From Dysgonomonas sp. Marseille-P4677 (GTDB lineage: Bacteria; Bacteroidota; Bacteroidia; Bacteroidales; Dysgonomonadaceae): 47,968 nucleotides of DNA. The position numbers and the translations under genes were made by a program. Below, one piece after another: positions 28,878 to 34,081 of this stretch (its first letter is position 1; each line of letters begins with the position of its first letter). The notes below the pieces were generated by a model, which worked only from the letters and a program-made list of their open reading frames with translations, was not told where the DNA came from and searched no databases. The stretch covers positions 1 to 47,968 of the forward strand of contig NZ_JAEPKU010000018.1 of the NCBI RefSeq assembly GCF_016652235.1, given 5' to 3'.

Positions 28878-30188
28878 CTATTTGGCCTTAATATTCATTA
28901 TTGGCCTGATTGAATCTATAATTGTTGCCGTACCTTTTATAGCTACCATTATCAAATTCTTATCCTTATAAGCCATTGGCGATTCGTCAAGAGTCGATTG
29001 ACAAACTGAAGACGAATAAATACCCTCCATTTCTTTTGTAAATTCTTCCATATCCAAAGTCTTTAAAGCTTTGTTTCGAGCCAGTACACGCCCTGCACCA
29101 TGAGGAGCCGAACAGTTCCAGTCAGCATTGCTTTTTCCCTCACAGATAAGTATTCCGTCACGCATATTAAATGGGATTACCATTCTTTCTCCTTTATAAG
29201 AACGGATTGCTCCTTTTCTGATAATCCAGTCGGCGGTATCTATAAAGTTGTGCATAGAATATACAGAATCAACAGAATAATAATCTTCTCCTAAATCTTT
29301 GAATATAGCTTTCGACATTGCTTTATGATTGAATTGTGCATAAGTCTGGGCTATAACCATATCTACAAGATAATTATACATATCATCACCTTCGAGCATA
29401 TACTCCTTTTTATCCACCTTATATTTTTTTGCCAGCTCTTCCAGTTTTTGTGGTATATCAGATGTTGGTTGGGTATTTTTAGTTATTTGTTTAAATTCAT
29501 CGAAATATTCCTGAGTCAAACCTCTTTGCGACAACATCTTTTTAGCATGATAGTTACAAACTTTCAGTCCGAGATTTCGCGATCCGGAATGAATAGTCAG
29601 ATAATGCGAACCATCCTTTGCAGACTCTCCTATTTCAATAAAATGGTTTCCTCCGCCTAAAGTTCCAACTGAGTAATAAAATGTATCCTCATTGATTCCA
29701 AGCTTTTTCGCTAATCGGCTGATATATTCCCTATCGACTGTTTCCAATACTTTCTCTTCATCAAAACGCTTCGCCCATTCTTGTTGAAATGATTGAAGAT
29801 TCAGATTTACAGCTTCAATGTATGGGTCTACCCACCAATTATCGTAGGTCTTTTCTTTTCGAATATTCATCCCCATTGGTACAGAACGTCTGATTGCCAG
29901 ATCCAAAGTCGGTAAACGGTCTGCTTCAATACGCTTGTTTAACTTATGAGTTGTAACGGAACAACCGATATCAACGCCAATATAATTTGGATTTATCATT
30001 TTAGTCATTGGCATAGTAAATCCAATAACGATTCCTTTACCTACATGTGTATCGGGCATAATACGGACTTGCACTCCTTCAGATATTTCGTTGTTCAGTA
30101 TATTCTGTACCAGCTCAATAGCTTCTGTTTCCACATCGTCGATGAAGATTTTACAATCTTGGTTATATTTTCCTTTTAATTCTATCAT
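28878..30188 (-). CDS. rtcB: RtcB RNA ligase, 436 aa
   Basis: GTP-dependent ligase that joins 2',3'-cyclic phosphate or 3'-phosphate ends to 5'-OH ends, in tRNA splicing or RNA repair. Family signatures: NPNYIGVDIGCSV (metal-binding Asp and Cys), GTLGGGNHFIEIG, HSGSRNLGLKVCNYH, and the guanylated His in NCSAPHGAGRVLARNKA. Length fits the short RtcB family. It has no RtcA partner in this window. Its start codon is only 22 bp from the last element of the Y-RNA-like array, so both are probably on one transcript driven from near 30920. Linkage of rtcB with Ro60/Y RNA genes is known in Salmonella-type rsr-yrl-rtcBA loci. Confidence 0.96.
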   Translation of the reverse strand: MIELKGKYNQDCKIFIDDVETEAIELVQNILNNEISEGVQVRIMPDTHVGKGIVIGFTMPMTKMINPNYIGVDIGCSVTTHKLNKRIEADRLPTLDLAIRRSVPMGMNIRKEKTYDNWWVDPYIEAVNLNLQSFQQEWAKRFDEEKVLETVDREYISRLAKKLGINEDTFYYSVGTLGGGNHFIEIGESAKDGSHYLTIHSGSRNLGLKVCNYHAKKMLSQRGLTQEYFDEFKQITKNTQPTSDIPQKLEELAKKYKVDKKEYMLEGDDMYNYLVDMVIAQTYAQFNHKAMSKAIFKDLGEDYYSVDSVYSMHNFIDTADWIIRKGAIRSYKGERMVIPFNMRDGILICEGKSNADWNCSAPHGAGRVLARNKALKTLDMEEFTKEMEGIYSSSVCQSTLDESPMAYKDKNLIMVAIKGTATIIDSIRPIMNIKAK

Positions 30189-30210
30189 ACTCGTATATTT
30201 TCTAATAAAA

Positions 30211-30339
30211 AGTCAGGGTAATAAGTCGAAAAGGCCTTACATTCCGGTGTTTTACTCTCAACTACTAGCTTTCGCATGGCAGGAATTGCACCTGCGTCGC
30301 CGGATCACACGAAGAACTCCTTTTCTACGACACCTGACT
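30211..30339 (-). ncRNA. Y-RNA-like element R7 (last before rtcB)
   Basis: RNA read on minus from 30339 to 30211. The outer stem AGUCAGG/CCUGACU (30333-30339 with 30211-30217) is perfect. The internal loop is UGUCGUA (30326-30332) against GACUUAUUAC (30218-30227). The inner stem is GAAAAGG/CCUUUUC (30319-30325 with 30228-30234). The apical domain carries the conserved CUUCG, a closing helix UCCGG/CCGGA (30300-30304 with 30243-30247), a T-arm GCAGG-UGCAAUU-CCUGC (30279-30295) and a GAAA-capped GC hairpin at 30268-30275 in the acceptor position. It then has a shortened D-region. T-arm before acceptor is circularly permuted tRNA order. Downstream UUUUUAUU could end the RNA, but rtcB follows after 22 bp. 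Confidence 0.78.
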
Positions 30340-30354
30340 AGATTTTTAATTTTA

Positions 30355-30444
30355 AAACGAAGCTATAAGCGGAGAAAGCTCGTGCAGGATTCGAACCTAC
30401 GTTGGCCACTTAAACGAAGTAACTTTCTTCTACGGCATTCGTTT
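30355..30444 (-). ncRNA. Y-RNA-like element R6, T-arm-only module
   Basis: The shortest member of the array, 90 nt. Outer stem AAACGAA/UUCGUUU (30438-30444 with 30355-30361). Internal loop UGCCGUA (30431-30437) against GCUUAUAGC (30362-30370). Inner stem GAAGAAAG/CUUUCUCC (30423-30430 with 30371-30378, one A-C mismatch). The apical part has UUACUUCG, a helix UUCGU/ACGAG and a canonical T-arm GUAGG-UUCGAAU-CCUGC (30384-30400). Acceptor and D-arm equivalents are missing, so this copy keeps only the T-arm of the tRNA mimic. Confidence 0.78.
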
Positions 30445-30452
30445 ACAGGAAG

Positions 30453-30588
30453 AACAGAAGTAACAAACGAAAAGAGAAACGGGGCTTGACATTGCCGGAG
30501 TCGAACCGGATAGCCTTGTCGGTTTTACGACTTCGCTATTCCTCCCCTAAAGTGAGTCGAAGTAACTCTTTTCTACGACATTCTGTTT
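30453..30588 (-). ncRNA. Y-RNA-like element R5, T-arm plus long hairpin
   Basis: Outer stem AACAGAA/UUCUGUU (30581-30587 with 30453-30459). Internal loop UGUCGUA (30574-30580) against GUUUGUUAC (30460-30468). Inner stem GAAAAGAG/CUCUUUUC (30566-30573 with 30469-30476). The apical domain is a three-way junction: closing helix GGGG/CCCC (30544-30547 with 30481-30484), an extended hairpin AUAGC-GAA-GUCG...CGAC-AAG-GCUAU (30510-30539), and a T-arm CCGG-UUCGACU-CCGG (30495-30509). Here the order along the RNA is that of a normal tRNA, not permuted, unlike R3, R4 and R7. The outer stem differs from its neighbours on both strands, which supports pairing. Confidence 0.78.
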
Positions 30589-30598
30589 ATATCTCAAA

Positions 30599-30717
30599 AA
30601 CAAGGTAACAGACAATAAGAATTTATTTTGAGCTACATCCTTTCGAATGGAGGGATTTGAACCCACAACCAAGTAACACCTGCTCTACCGAAGTAACTCT
30701 TATTTACGACACTTATT
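30599..30717 (-). ncRNA. Y-RNA-like element R4, circularly permuted tRNA-like body
   Basis: Outer stem AAUAAG/CUUGUU (30712-30717 with 30599-30604). Internal loop UGUCGUA (30705-30711) against GUCUGUUAC (30605-30613). Inner stem AAUAAGAG/UUCUUAUU (30697-30704 with 30614-30621); both strands differ from the GAAAAGAG/CUCUUUUC of R5, a clear compensatory set. Apical body in RNA order: D-stem 3' strand GAGC (30682-30685), a minimal AGGU-GUU-ACUU hairpin in the anticodon position, a T-arm (30650-30666, one U-U), an acceptor stem CAUUC/GGAUG closed by a GAAA tetraloop (30636-30649), UAGCUC with the D-stem 5' strand (30630-30633). The Y stem therefore leaves from the D-loop position. Confidence 0.82.
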
Positions 30718-30728
30718 ATATCTTAAAG

Positions 30729-30883
30729 AAAACAAGGCTACAGACGAAAAGAGACTATATTCCTGCTCTACCCACTGAGCTACACTCCCATACTTAATTT
30801 TCGTTTTGTAGGAGTGGCGGGAGTCGAACCCGCGACCCGGGCATTAGAAGTGCGAAGTAACTCTCTTCTACGGCACTTGTTTT
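30729..30883 (-). ncRNA. Y-RNA-like element R3, permuted tRNA mimic, first of the main array
   Basis: The longest member, 155 nt. Outer stem AAAACAAG/CUUGUUUU (30876-30883 with 30729-30736). Internal loop UGCCGUA (30869-30875) against GUCUGUAGC (30737-30745). Inner stem GAAGAGAG/CUCUUUUC (30861-30868 with 30746-30753). Apical body in RNA order: GCA-CUUCUAA-UGC (30841-30853), which looks like a remnant of an Arg(UCU) anticodon arm; T-arm GCGGG-UUCGACU-CCCGC (30817-30833); acceptor CACUCC/GGAGUG (30811-30816 with 30783-30788) joined by a 22-nt loop; UA; D-arm GCUC-AGUGGGUA-GAGC (30765-30780). The 3' half of a tRNA thus precedes its 5' half. A promoter-like TAACTTTG and a palindrome lie upstream. 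Confidence 0.83.
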
Positions 30884-30919
30884 ATGCTATTATATCAATG
30901 ACCTCTTTCTTTAATAATA

Positions 30920-30927
30920 CAAAGTTA
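30920..30927 (-). promoter_or_regulatory. Promoter -7 element for the R3-R7/rtcB transcript
   Basis: TAACTTTG on the minus strand matches the Bacteroidota TAnnTTTG consensus. Transcription would start near 30910, about 30 nt before the R3 stem. It is placed 10 bp past the palindrome 30938-30954. Confidence 0.55.
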
Positions 30928-30935
30928 GAACAGCA

Positions 30936-30956
30936 GTACGCAGTCTTTTTGCGTGG
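30936..30956. promoter_or_regulatory. Palindromic operator-like site A, before the Y-RNA array
   Basis: ACGCA-N7-TGCGT at 30938-30954 matches 16 of 17 bases of the site before the TROVE gene (33539-33555). Both lie at the same distance, within one base, from a -7-like element. It overlaps the expected -33 region, so a bound protein could repress or activate. The divergent WYL regulator is the candidate; that assignment is inference. Confidence 0.65.
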
Positions 30957-30957
30957 A

Positions 30958-31605
30958 TTAATTTATTTTTAAAAATTCTATTATTTTCTCTGTACAAATA
31001 GAACTACTATTGTACGCTATATTGTCTGAACCACAATTTGAGCATGCGTAATATTGTATATTTCTGAATCGTTTCTTCTTTAAAACAGGTTCTTGTAAAG
31101 ATGAGCACTTCTTGCAATAGATATAATTTTTTACTTTTTCATATATCCCCTTTCTCTCTGCTTCATAAAAAATAAAGAACTCATTTTTTATTAATTCATC
31201 AATTTTATCTGTACTCAATTCTGGAAAATAATAAGGTGTACCCCCATGTTCAATAGAATATATATCATCAGAAATATATATAAACTCAATATATTTATTA
31301 AGATAATCAAGATTAGCTATTTTTACCATATTGGCTAATCCTTCATCCGGAGTCATTCTACAATCAATGACATCCCTGACCGTTTTAAGAGCAAATATGT
31401 TAATCAATTTCTCATTATCTGTTTCTGGGACAACATCCAGTTCCGAAAGCACCTTTTCGAAATATTTCTTTAAGACAAGACTATCCTCACAATCTAAACC
31501 TGCTAATATATATAATGATTCAGTATTATAGTTATTTTCGAGCAACTTGATAGCACACTCAATATATCTTGTATTATTAAAACCATTTACTATTTCGTCG
31601 GCCAA
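30958..31605 (-). CDS. Zinc-ribbon protein of unknown function, 215 aa
   Basis: No family recognised. Mainly helical, acidic N-terminal part (FNNTRYIECAIKLLENN, YILAGLDCEDS), then a C-terminal Cys4 ribbon: YCKKCSSLQ at about 163-166 and YACSNCGSDN about 20 residues later. No signal or TM. The only plausible start is TTG at 31605, because an in-frame TAA lies 9 codons upstream and no ATG is available; the start may be another rare codon or the 5' end may be lost. It is wedged between R1/R2 and the main RNA array, on the same strand as the TROVE gene, and could be translated from the TROVE transcript. It could be an RNA-binding accessory factor or an unrelated insertion; the sequence does not decide. 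Confidence 0.6.
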   Translation of the reverse strand: MADEIVNGFNNTRYIECAIKLLENNYNTESLYILAGLDCEDSLVLKKYFEKVLSELDVVPETDNEKLINIFALKTVRDVIDCRMTPDEGLANMVKIANLDYLNKYIEFIYISDDIYSIEHGGTPYYFPELSTDKIDELIKNEFFIFYEAERKGIYEKVKNYIYCKKCSSLQEPVLKKKRFRNIQYYACSNCGSDNIAYNSSSICTEKIIEFLKIN

Positions 31606-31674
31606 CAGTAAATTAATTTCTTCTTATAGATCAATTTTCATCTCGATTTCTTTCTTTTTATACCTTTCAAATCT

Positions 31675-31752
31675 GCTCTATTCAGTTGAACTCAAACCCA
31701 CAACCAGAGCATGCTTAATACGAAGACCTATGTTTTTACGACATTGTTATAT
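31675..31752 (-). ncRNA. Degenerate or truncated Y-RNA-like element R2
   Basis: It keeps the 23-nt conserved 5' segment (31721-31743) with UGUCGUA and CUUCG, preceded by AUAUAACAA. An apical helix GCUCU/AGAGC (31706-31710 with 31675-31679) encloses GGUUG...CAACU around a GGGUUUGAGUU loop that resembles a decayed T-arm. I found no 3' partner for the outer or inner stem before the zinc-ribbon ORF. It is either a relic truncated at its 3' side or a different RNA. Confidence 0.4.
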
Positions 31753-31766
31753 TTTCAAAGATGTTA

Positions 31767-31821
31767 AAAAAAGGTGACAAAAGTTACATGTTTTATACTA
31801 TTTTTCACTGTCTCCTTTTTT
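31767..31821 (-). terminator. Long hairpin between R1 and R2, probable terminator
   Basis: On the minus strand AAAAAAGGAGACA pairs with UGUCACCUUUUUU (13 positions, one mismatch) around a 29-nt loop, ending in U7. It could terminate the TROVE-R1 transcript, or be another Y-like stem that lost the UGUCGUA motif. Confidence 0.5.
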
Positions 31822-31846
31822 CTTATATCCGCCCCTGCTTTTCAAT

Positions 31847-31948
31847 ATAGATAAATAAACTTTGCGAAGTTACAAACGCATAGAGTCTTTAGGAATTTAC
31901 AGTTCGAAGTATCTCTATACTACGACATCCGCAAAGTTTCTTATCTAT
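31847..31948 (-). ncRNA. Y-RNA-like element R1, directly after the TROVE stop codon
   Basis: The strongest stem in the set. Core outer stem AAACUUUGCGGA/UUCGCAAAGUUU (31928-31939 with 31857-31868) is 12 bp with one G-U, extended by about 8 further pairs to 31948/31847. Internal loop UGUCGUA (31921-31927) against GUUUGUAAC (31869-31877). Inner stem GUAUAGAG/CUCUAUGC (31913-31920 with 31878-31885) is fully paired with one G-U. The apex is a 27-nt loop (31886-31912) that keeps AUACUUCGAA but has no tRNA-like arms. Being joined to the TROVE gene it resembles a minimal Y RNA made from the 3' end of the TROVE mRNA. Confidence 0.8.
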
Positions 31949-33462
31949 CATAATTCTATTTTCCGTATCTCATCTAAAGCATCGTCTCCACGATCTATAG
32001 CCGCTATTATATCAAATACCTTATCTGACCAACCTGCTATCAGGCATACATCCTCACGGGTGATATCCAAAGGTGTGGTTCCGTATCCCGATAGGTCAAA
32101 CAAATATAGCTTGCTTTCCGGTGATATCTTTTTGTATTTGTCCCACAAATCAGCTATTTTTTTATCGTTACGATTATTCCACAGCTGACAATCGGTAAAC
32201 ATCATCACTTTATCTATTCGTTGGTTGCTCTTCAGCAAATCATTTATTACCAGATAACCATTGGTCGCATAGCCGACTTCGCCTTCACGACGATAGAAAG
32301 CATCCACATTGGACAATATACCCTTGGTTGGAACGTTTATCACTTTCCACTTATCTCCGAACATACCTGTTATAGCATTTTTACAACGAGATTTCAGCAA
32401 CATGGCAAGCATCAAACCTATGTCATATGACAATATTTTGCTCTTTGGTGATATAGCTTGCTGCATAGAACCCGATACATCGGCGGCTATCAATACTTTA
32501 GTATCAGCATCAAAGCCGGATATGTTTTCTGCCGAAATAGCAACAGCCTGCTCCAACGCATTCATAATGCGACCGGCATAAGCCGATTTTACTTTCGATA
32601 TTTCACGATAAGCCGCAAGGAATCGGAATGGCAACTGCTTCGAACGGCGCACTGCTTCTGCATTCGACAAAGTCTCACATACACTCATTATATGCTGTTG
32701 CGATACCTCGGCCTCCAATATGTTACGCAAGTTACGCATCAATGCCATATAACCTACTTTACGGCTATCTATCAGTTCTTCCCACTTCATGCGAAAAGCA
32801 ATTTCTTTTTCTTTATCAAAAGTAAACTTAGTTTGTCCCAATGACGAAAGTTCAGTTTCCCACGTGTATGGAGTTTCCAACTCATTGTTTATTATCTTAT
32901 TGAACAATACTTGTTGTGCCTTGTCTTTCGCTTTTGGATGTACTAGGAACAAAGCATCTCTAAGTTTTACTTCAGTATCGCGATTGTATTTTGCAAACTG
33001 GTATTCATCGAATTTGTTGAAAGCATCTTGTAAGCCTGACTGAAGTTGTTTTGACAATCGGTTCAGTTTTTTGGTATCCTTGCGTTGGTTAGCCAATTGG
33101 TAGTATGCAAGCAATTCAGTTATCTCATCGGCACGCTGTACGATACCCGATACCATTTTACATACAGTAGAGTCTCCTCTATGTACCTTTGCCAACTCTA
33201 CAGCCAATACCAAAGATATGGAACGCATATTCATCTTCTGACGGGTATATATTGCCAACTGAGCTACAAATACTGGATCACATTGAGCTATCAGTTTACG
33301 CAATGTCTCTACCCTTGTTTCTGCTTTTTCGTAAAACTTGTCACTCAACGAAGAGGTTACGGCAGCAGTATACAATTGCCATTCTGGCGACAAGCGATAT
33401 GCTGATTCACCTTCGTGATTCATTGCCTTGTTTTTTCCTTTTGTTGTAAAATTAAATTTCAT
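31948..33462 (-). CDS. rsr: TROVE-domain Ro60/Rsr ortholog, 504 aa
   Basis: Start set at ATG 33462, one codon after a GTG at 33465. Residues about 15-330 are the helical-repeat TROVE ring (AYRLSPEWQLYTAAVTSS, QLAIYTRQKMNMRSISLVLA, MALMRNLRNILEAEVSQ, PFRFLAAYREI); the C-terminal third is a von Willebrand A domain with an intact MIDAS, DVSGS (VLIAADVSGSMQQAIS) and MMFTDCQLWN. Ro60/Rsr rings bind Y RNAs on the outside and misfolded or 3'-ended RNAs in the central cavity, and in Deinococcus tether PNPase. Same strand as the Y-RNA-like elements and rtcB. Its promoter carries the palindrome at 33537-33557 and its leader a UGUCGUA copy at 33492-33498. Confidence 0.95.
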   Translation of the reverse strand: MKFNFTTKGKNKAMNHEGESAYRLSPEWQLYTAAVTSSLSDKFYEKAETRVETLRKLIAQCDPVFVAQLAIYTRQKMNMRSISLVLAVELAKVHRGDSTVCKMVSGIVQRADEITELLAYYQLANQRKDTKKLNRLSKQLQSGLQDAFNKFDEYQFAKYNRDTEVKLRDALFLVHPKAKDKAQQVLFNKIINNELETPYTWETELSSLGQTKFTFDKEKEIAFRMKWEELIDSRKVGYMALMRNLRNILEAEVSQQHIMSVCETLSNAEAVRRSKQLPFRFLAAYREISKVKSAYAGRIMNALEQAVAISAENISGFDADTKVLIAADVSGSMQQAISPKSKILSYDIGLMLAMLLKSRCKNAITGMFGDKWKVINVPTKGILSNVDAFYRREGEVGYATNGYLVINDLLKSNQRIDKVMMFTDCQLWNNRNDKKIADLWDKYKKISPESKLYLFDLSGYGTTPLDITREDVCLIAGWSDKVFDIIAAIDRGDDALDEIRKIEL

Positions 33463-33491
33463 CACTGTAATTTTTAATTGTTAAGGTCTTT

Positions 33492-33498
33492 TACGACA
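33492..33498 (-). promoter_or_regulatory. UGUCGUA copy in the TROVE mRNA leader
   Basis: The heptamer shared by all R elements (TACGACA on plus) lies about 30 nt before the TROVE start codon, after AAAGAG. No partner strand was found, so this is not a complete Y stem. It could let the protein bind its own leader, be a relic, or be chance. Confidence 0.35.
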
Positions 33499-33519
33499 CT
33501 CTTTGTTTGCTTGACATCA

Positions 33520-33527
33520 CAAAGATT
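33520..33527 (-). promoter_or_regulatory. Promoter -7-like element for the TROVE gene
   Basis: AATCTTTG on the minus strand is close to TAnnTTTG and sits 11 bp past the palindrome, as TAACTTTG does before R3 (10 bp). The leader would be about 50 nt. Confidence 0.45.
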
Positions 33528-33536
33528 CAAATACAA

Positions 33537-33557
33537 TTACGCAATCTTTTTGCGTAA
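33537..33557. promoter_or_regulatory. Palindromic operator site B, TROVE/WYL divergent promoter region
   Basis: Perfect inverted repeat TTACGCAA-N5-TTGCGTAA. It lies between the TROVE gene and the divergent 33596/WYL pair, 39 bp from the plus-strand start codon, and is nearly identical to site A before the RNA array. A dimeric regulator bound here could control both directions. Confidence 0.7.
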
Positions 33558-33595
33558 ACAAAATTATTTTTCATATTTTTAAAAAAAAGTTTTTA

Positions 33596-34078
33596 ATGAA
33601 CTCTATAAAGGCTAAAATAGATAAAAGTGATTATCAAGAGGATTGGTTATATCCTAACTATTATATTGACAATTTTTGGCTTGATGAAAAACTGGATAAA
33701 TTATATCCAGACAATTTATATAAAGGATTAATTCCAACATTGCTCTACGGATTAATAAATCAAGAAGAAAAAATAGTGTGGGAAACAATTTTACCCAATA
33801 AAGGAGAGATTACAATATGTCCAATATTGATGTGTCCAGATGATTACGACTTTTCATGTACATTGATTGTAGCAGAAATTGAGAATCATGGATCTTTTAT
33901 TCAATGGAAGCAAATAGGTGTTGATAAACAAACTAAATGGTTCGATGATGAAATAAAATATGACATAGTTTGGTTCTCGAATTTTCAATCATTAAACTTT
34001 GAACTTGACGATTATCAGAATATGATACAACATTTTAGAAAGCATTATCAATTGGATAAATTAAAAGATAATATTTAG
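33596..34078 (+). CDS. Hypothetical protein, 160 aa, upstream of WYL regulator
   Basis: No family recognised. A small acidic, Trp/Tyr-rich soluble protein (YQEDWLYPNYYIDNFW, DIVWFSNFQSLNFELDDY) without signal or TM. The composition resembles polymorphic-toxin immunity proteins, but this is only a likeness. Its stop is 3 bp before the WYL start, so the two genes are almost certainly cotranscribed from the divergent region carrying operator site B. It may be a partner or modulator of the regulator or of the TROVE system. Confidence 0.7.
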   Translation: MNSIKAKIDKSDYQEDWLYPNYYIDNFWLDEKLDKLYPDNLYKGLIPTLLYGLINQEEKIVWETILPNKGEITICPILMCPDDYDFSCTLIVAEIENHGSFIQWKQIGVDKQTKWFDDEIKYDIVWFSNFQSLNFELDDYQNMIQHFRKHYQLDKLKDNI

Positions 34079-34081
34079 ACT

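Noticed and set aside
30091-30489. 132-aa plus-strand ORF across the start of rtcB and the RNA array
   Set aside because: It runs antisense through rtcB and three structured RNA elements, its composition is Arg-rich from GC-poor stem sequence, and it shows no domain.
30211-30883. A cluster of ordinary tRNA genes on the minus strand
   Set aside because: T-arms and one D-arm are canonical, but no element has acceptor, D, anticodon and T arms in tRNA order with a usable 7-nt anticodon loop. In R3 and R4 the halves are reversed.
30211-31948. CRISPR array (23-nt repeats with spacers)
   Set aside because: The repeat is imperfect in its middle, spacing varies widely (105-164 bp in the main array), the spacers are tRNA-like and carry the partner strands of the stems, and there are no cas genes.
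30211-31948. Integron-like attC array
   Set aside because: No integrase, no cassette ORFs between most elements, and the paired strands lie at the ends of each element as in a transcribed stem rather than in a compact recombination site.
31862-32188. 108-aa plus-strand ORF over R1 and the 3' end of the TROVE gene
   Set aside because: Antisense shadow of a well-supported TROVE coding sequence and of the R1 stem.
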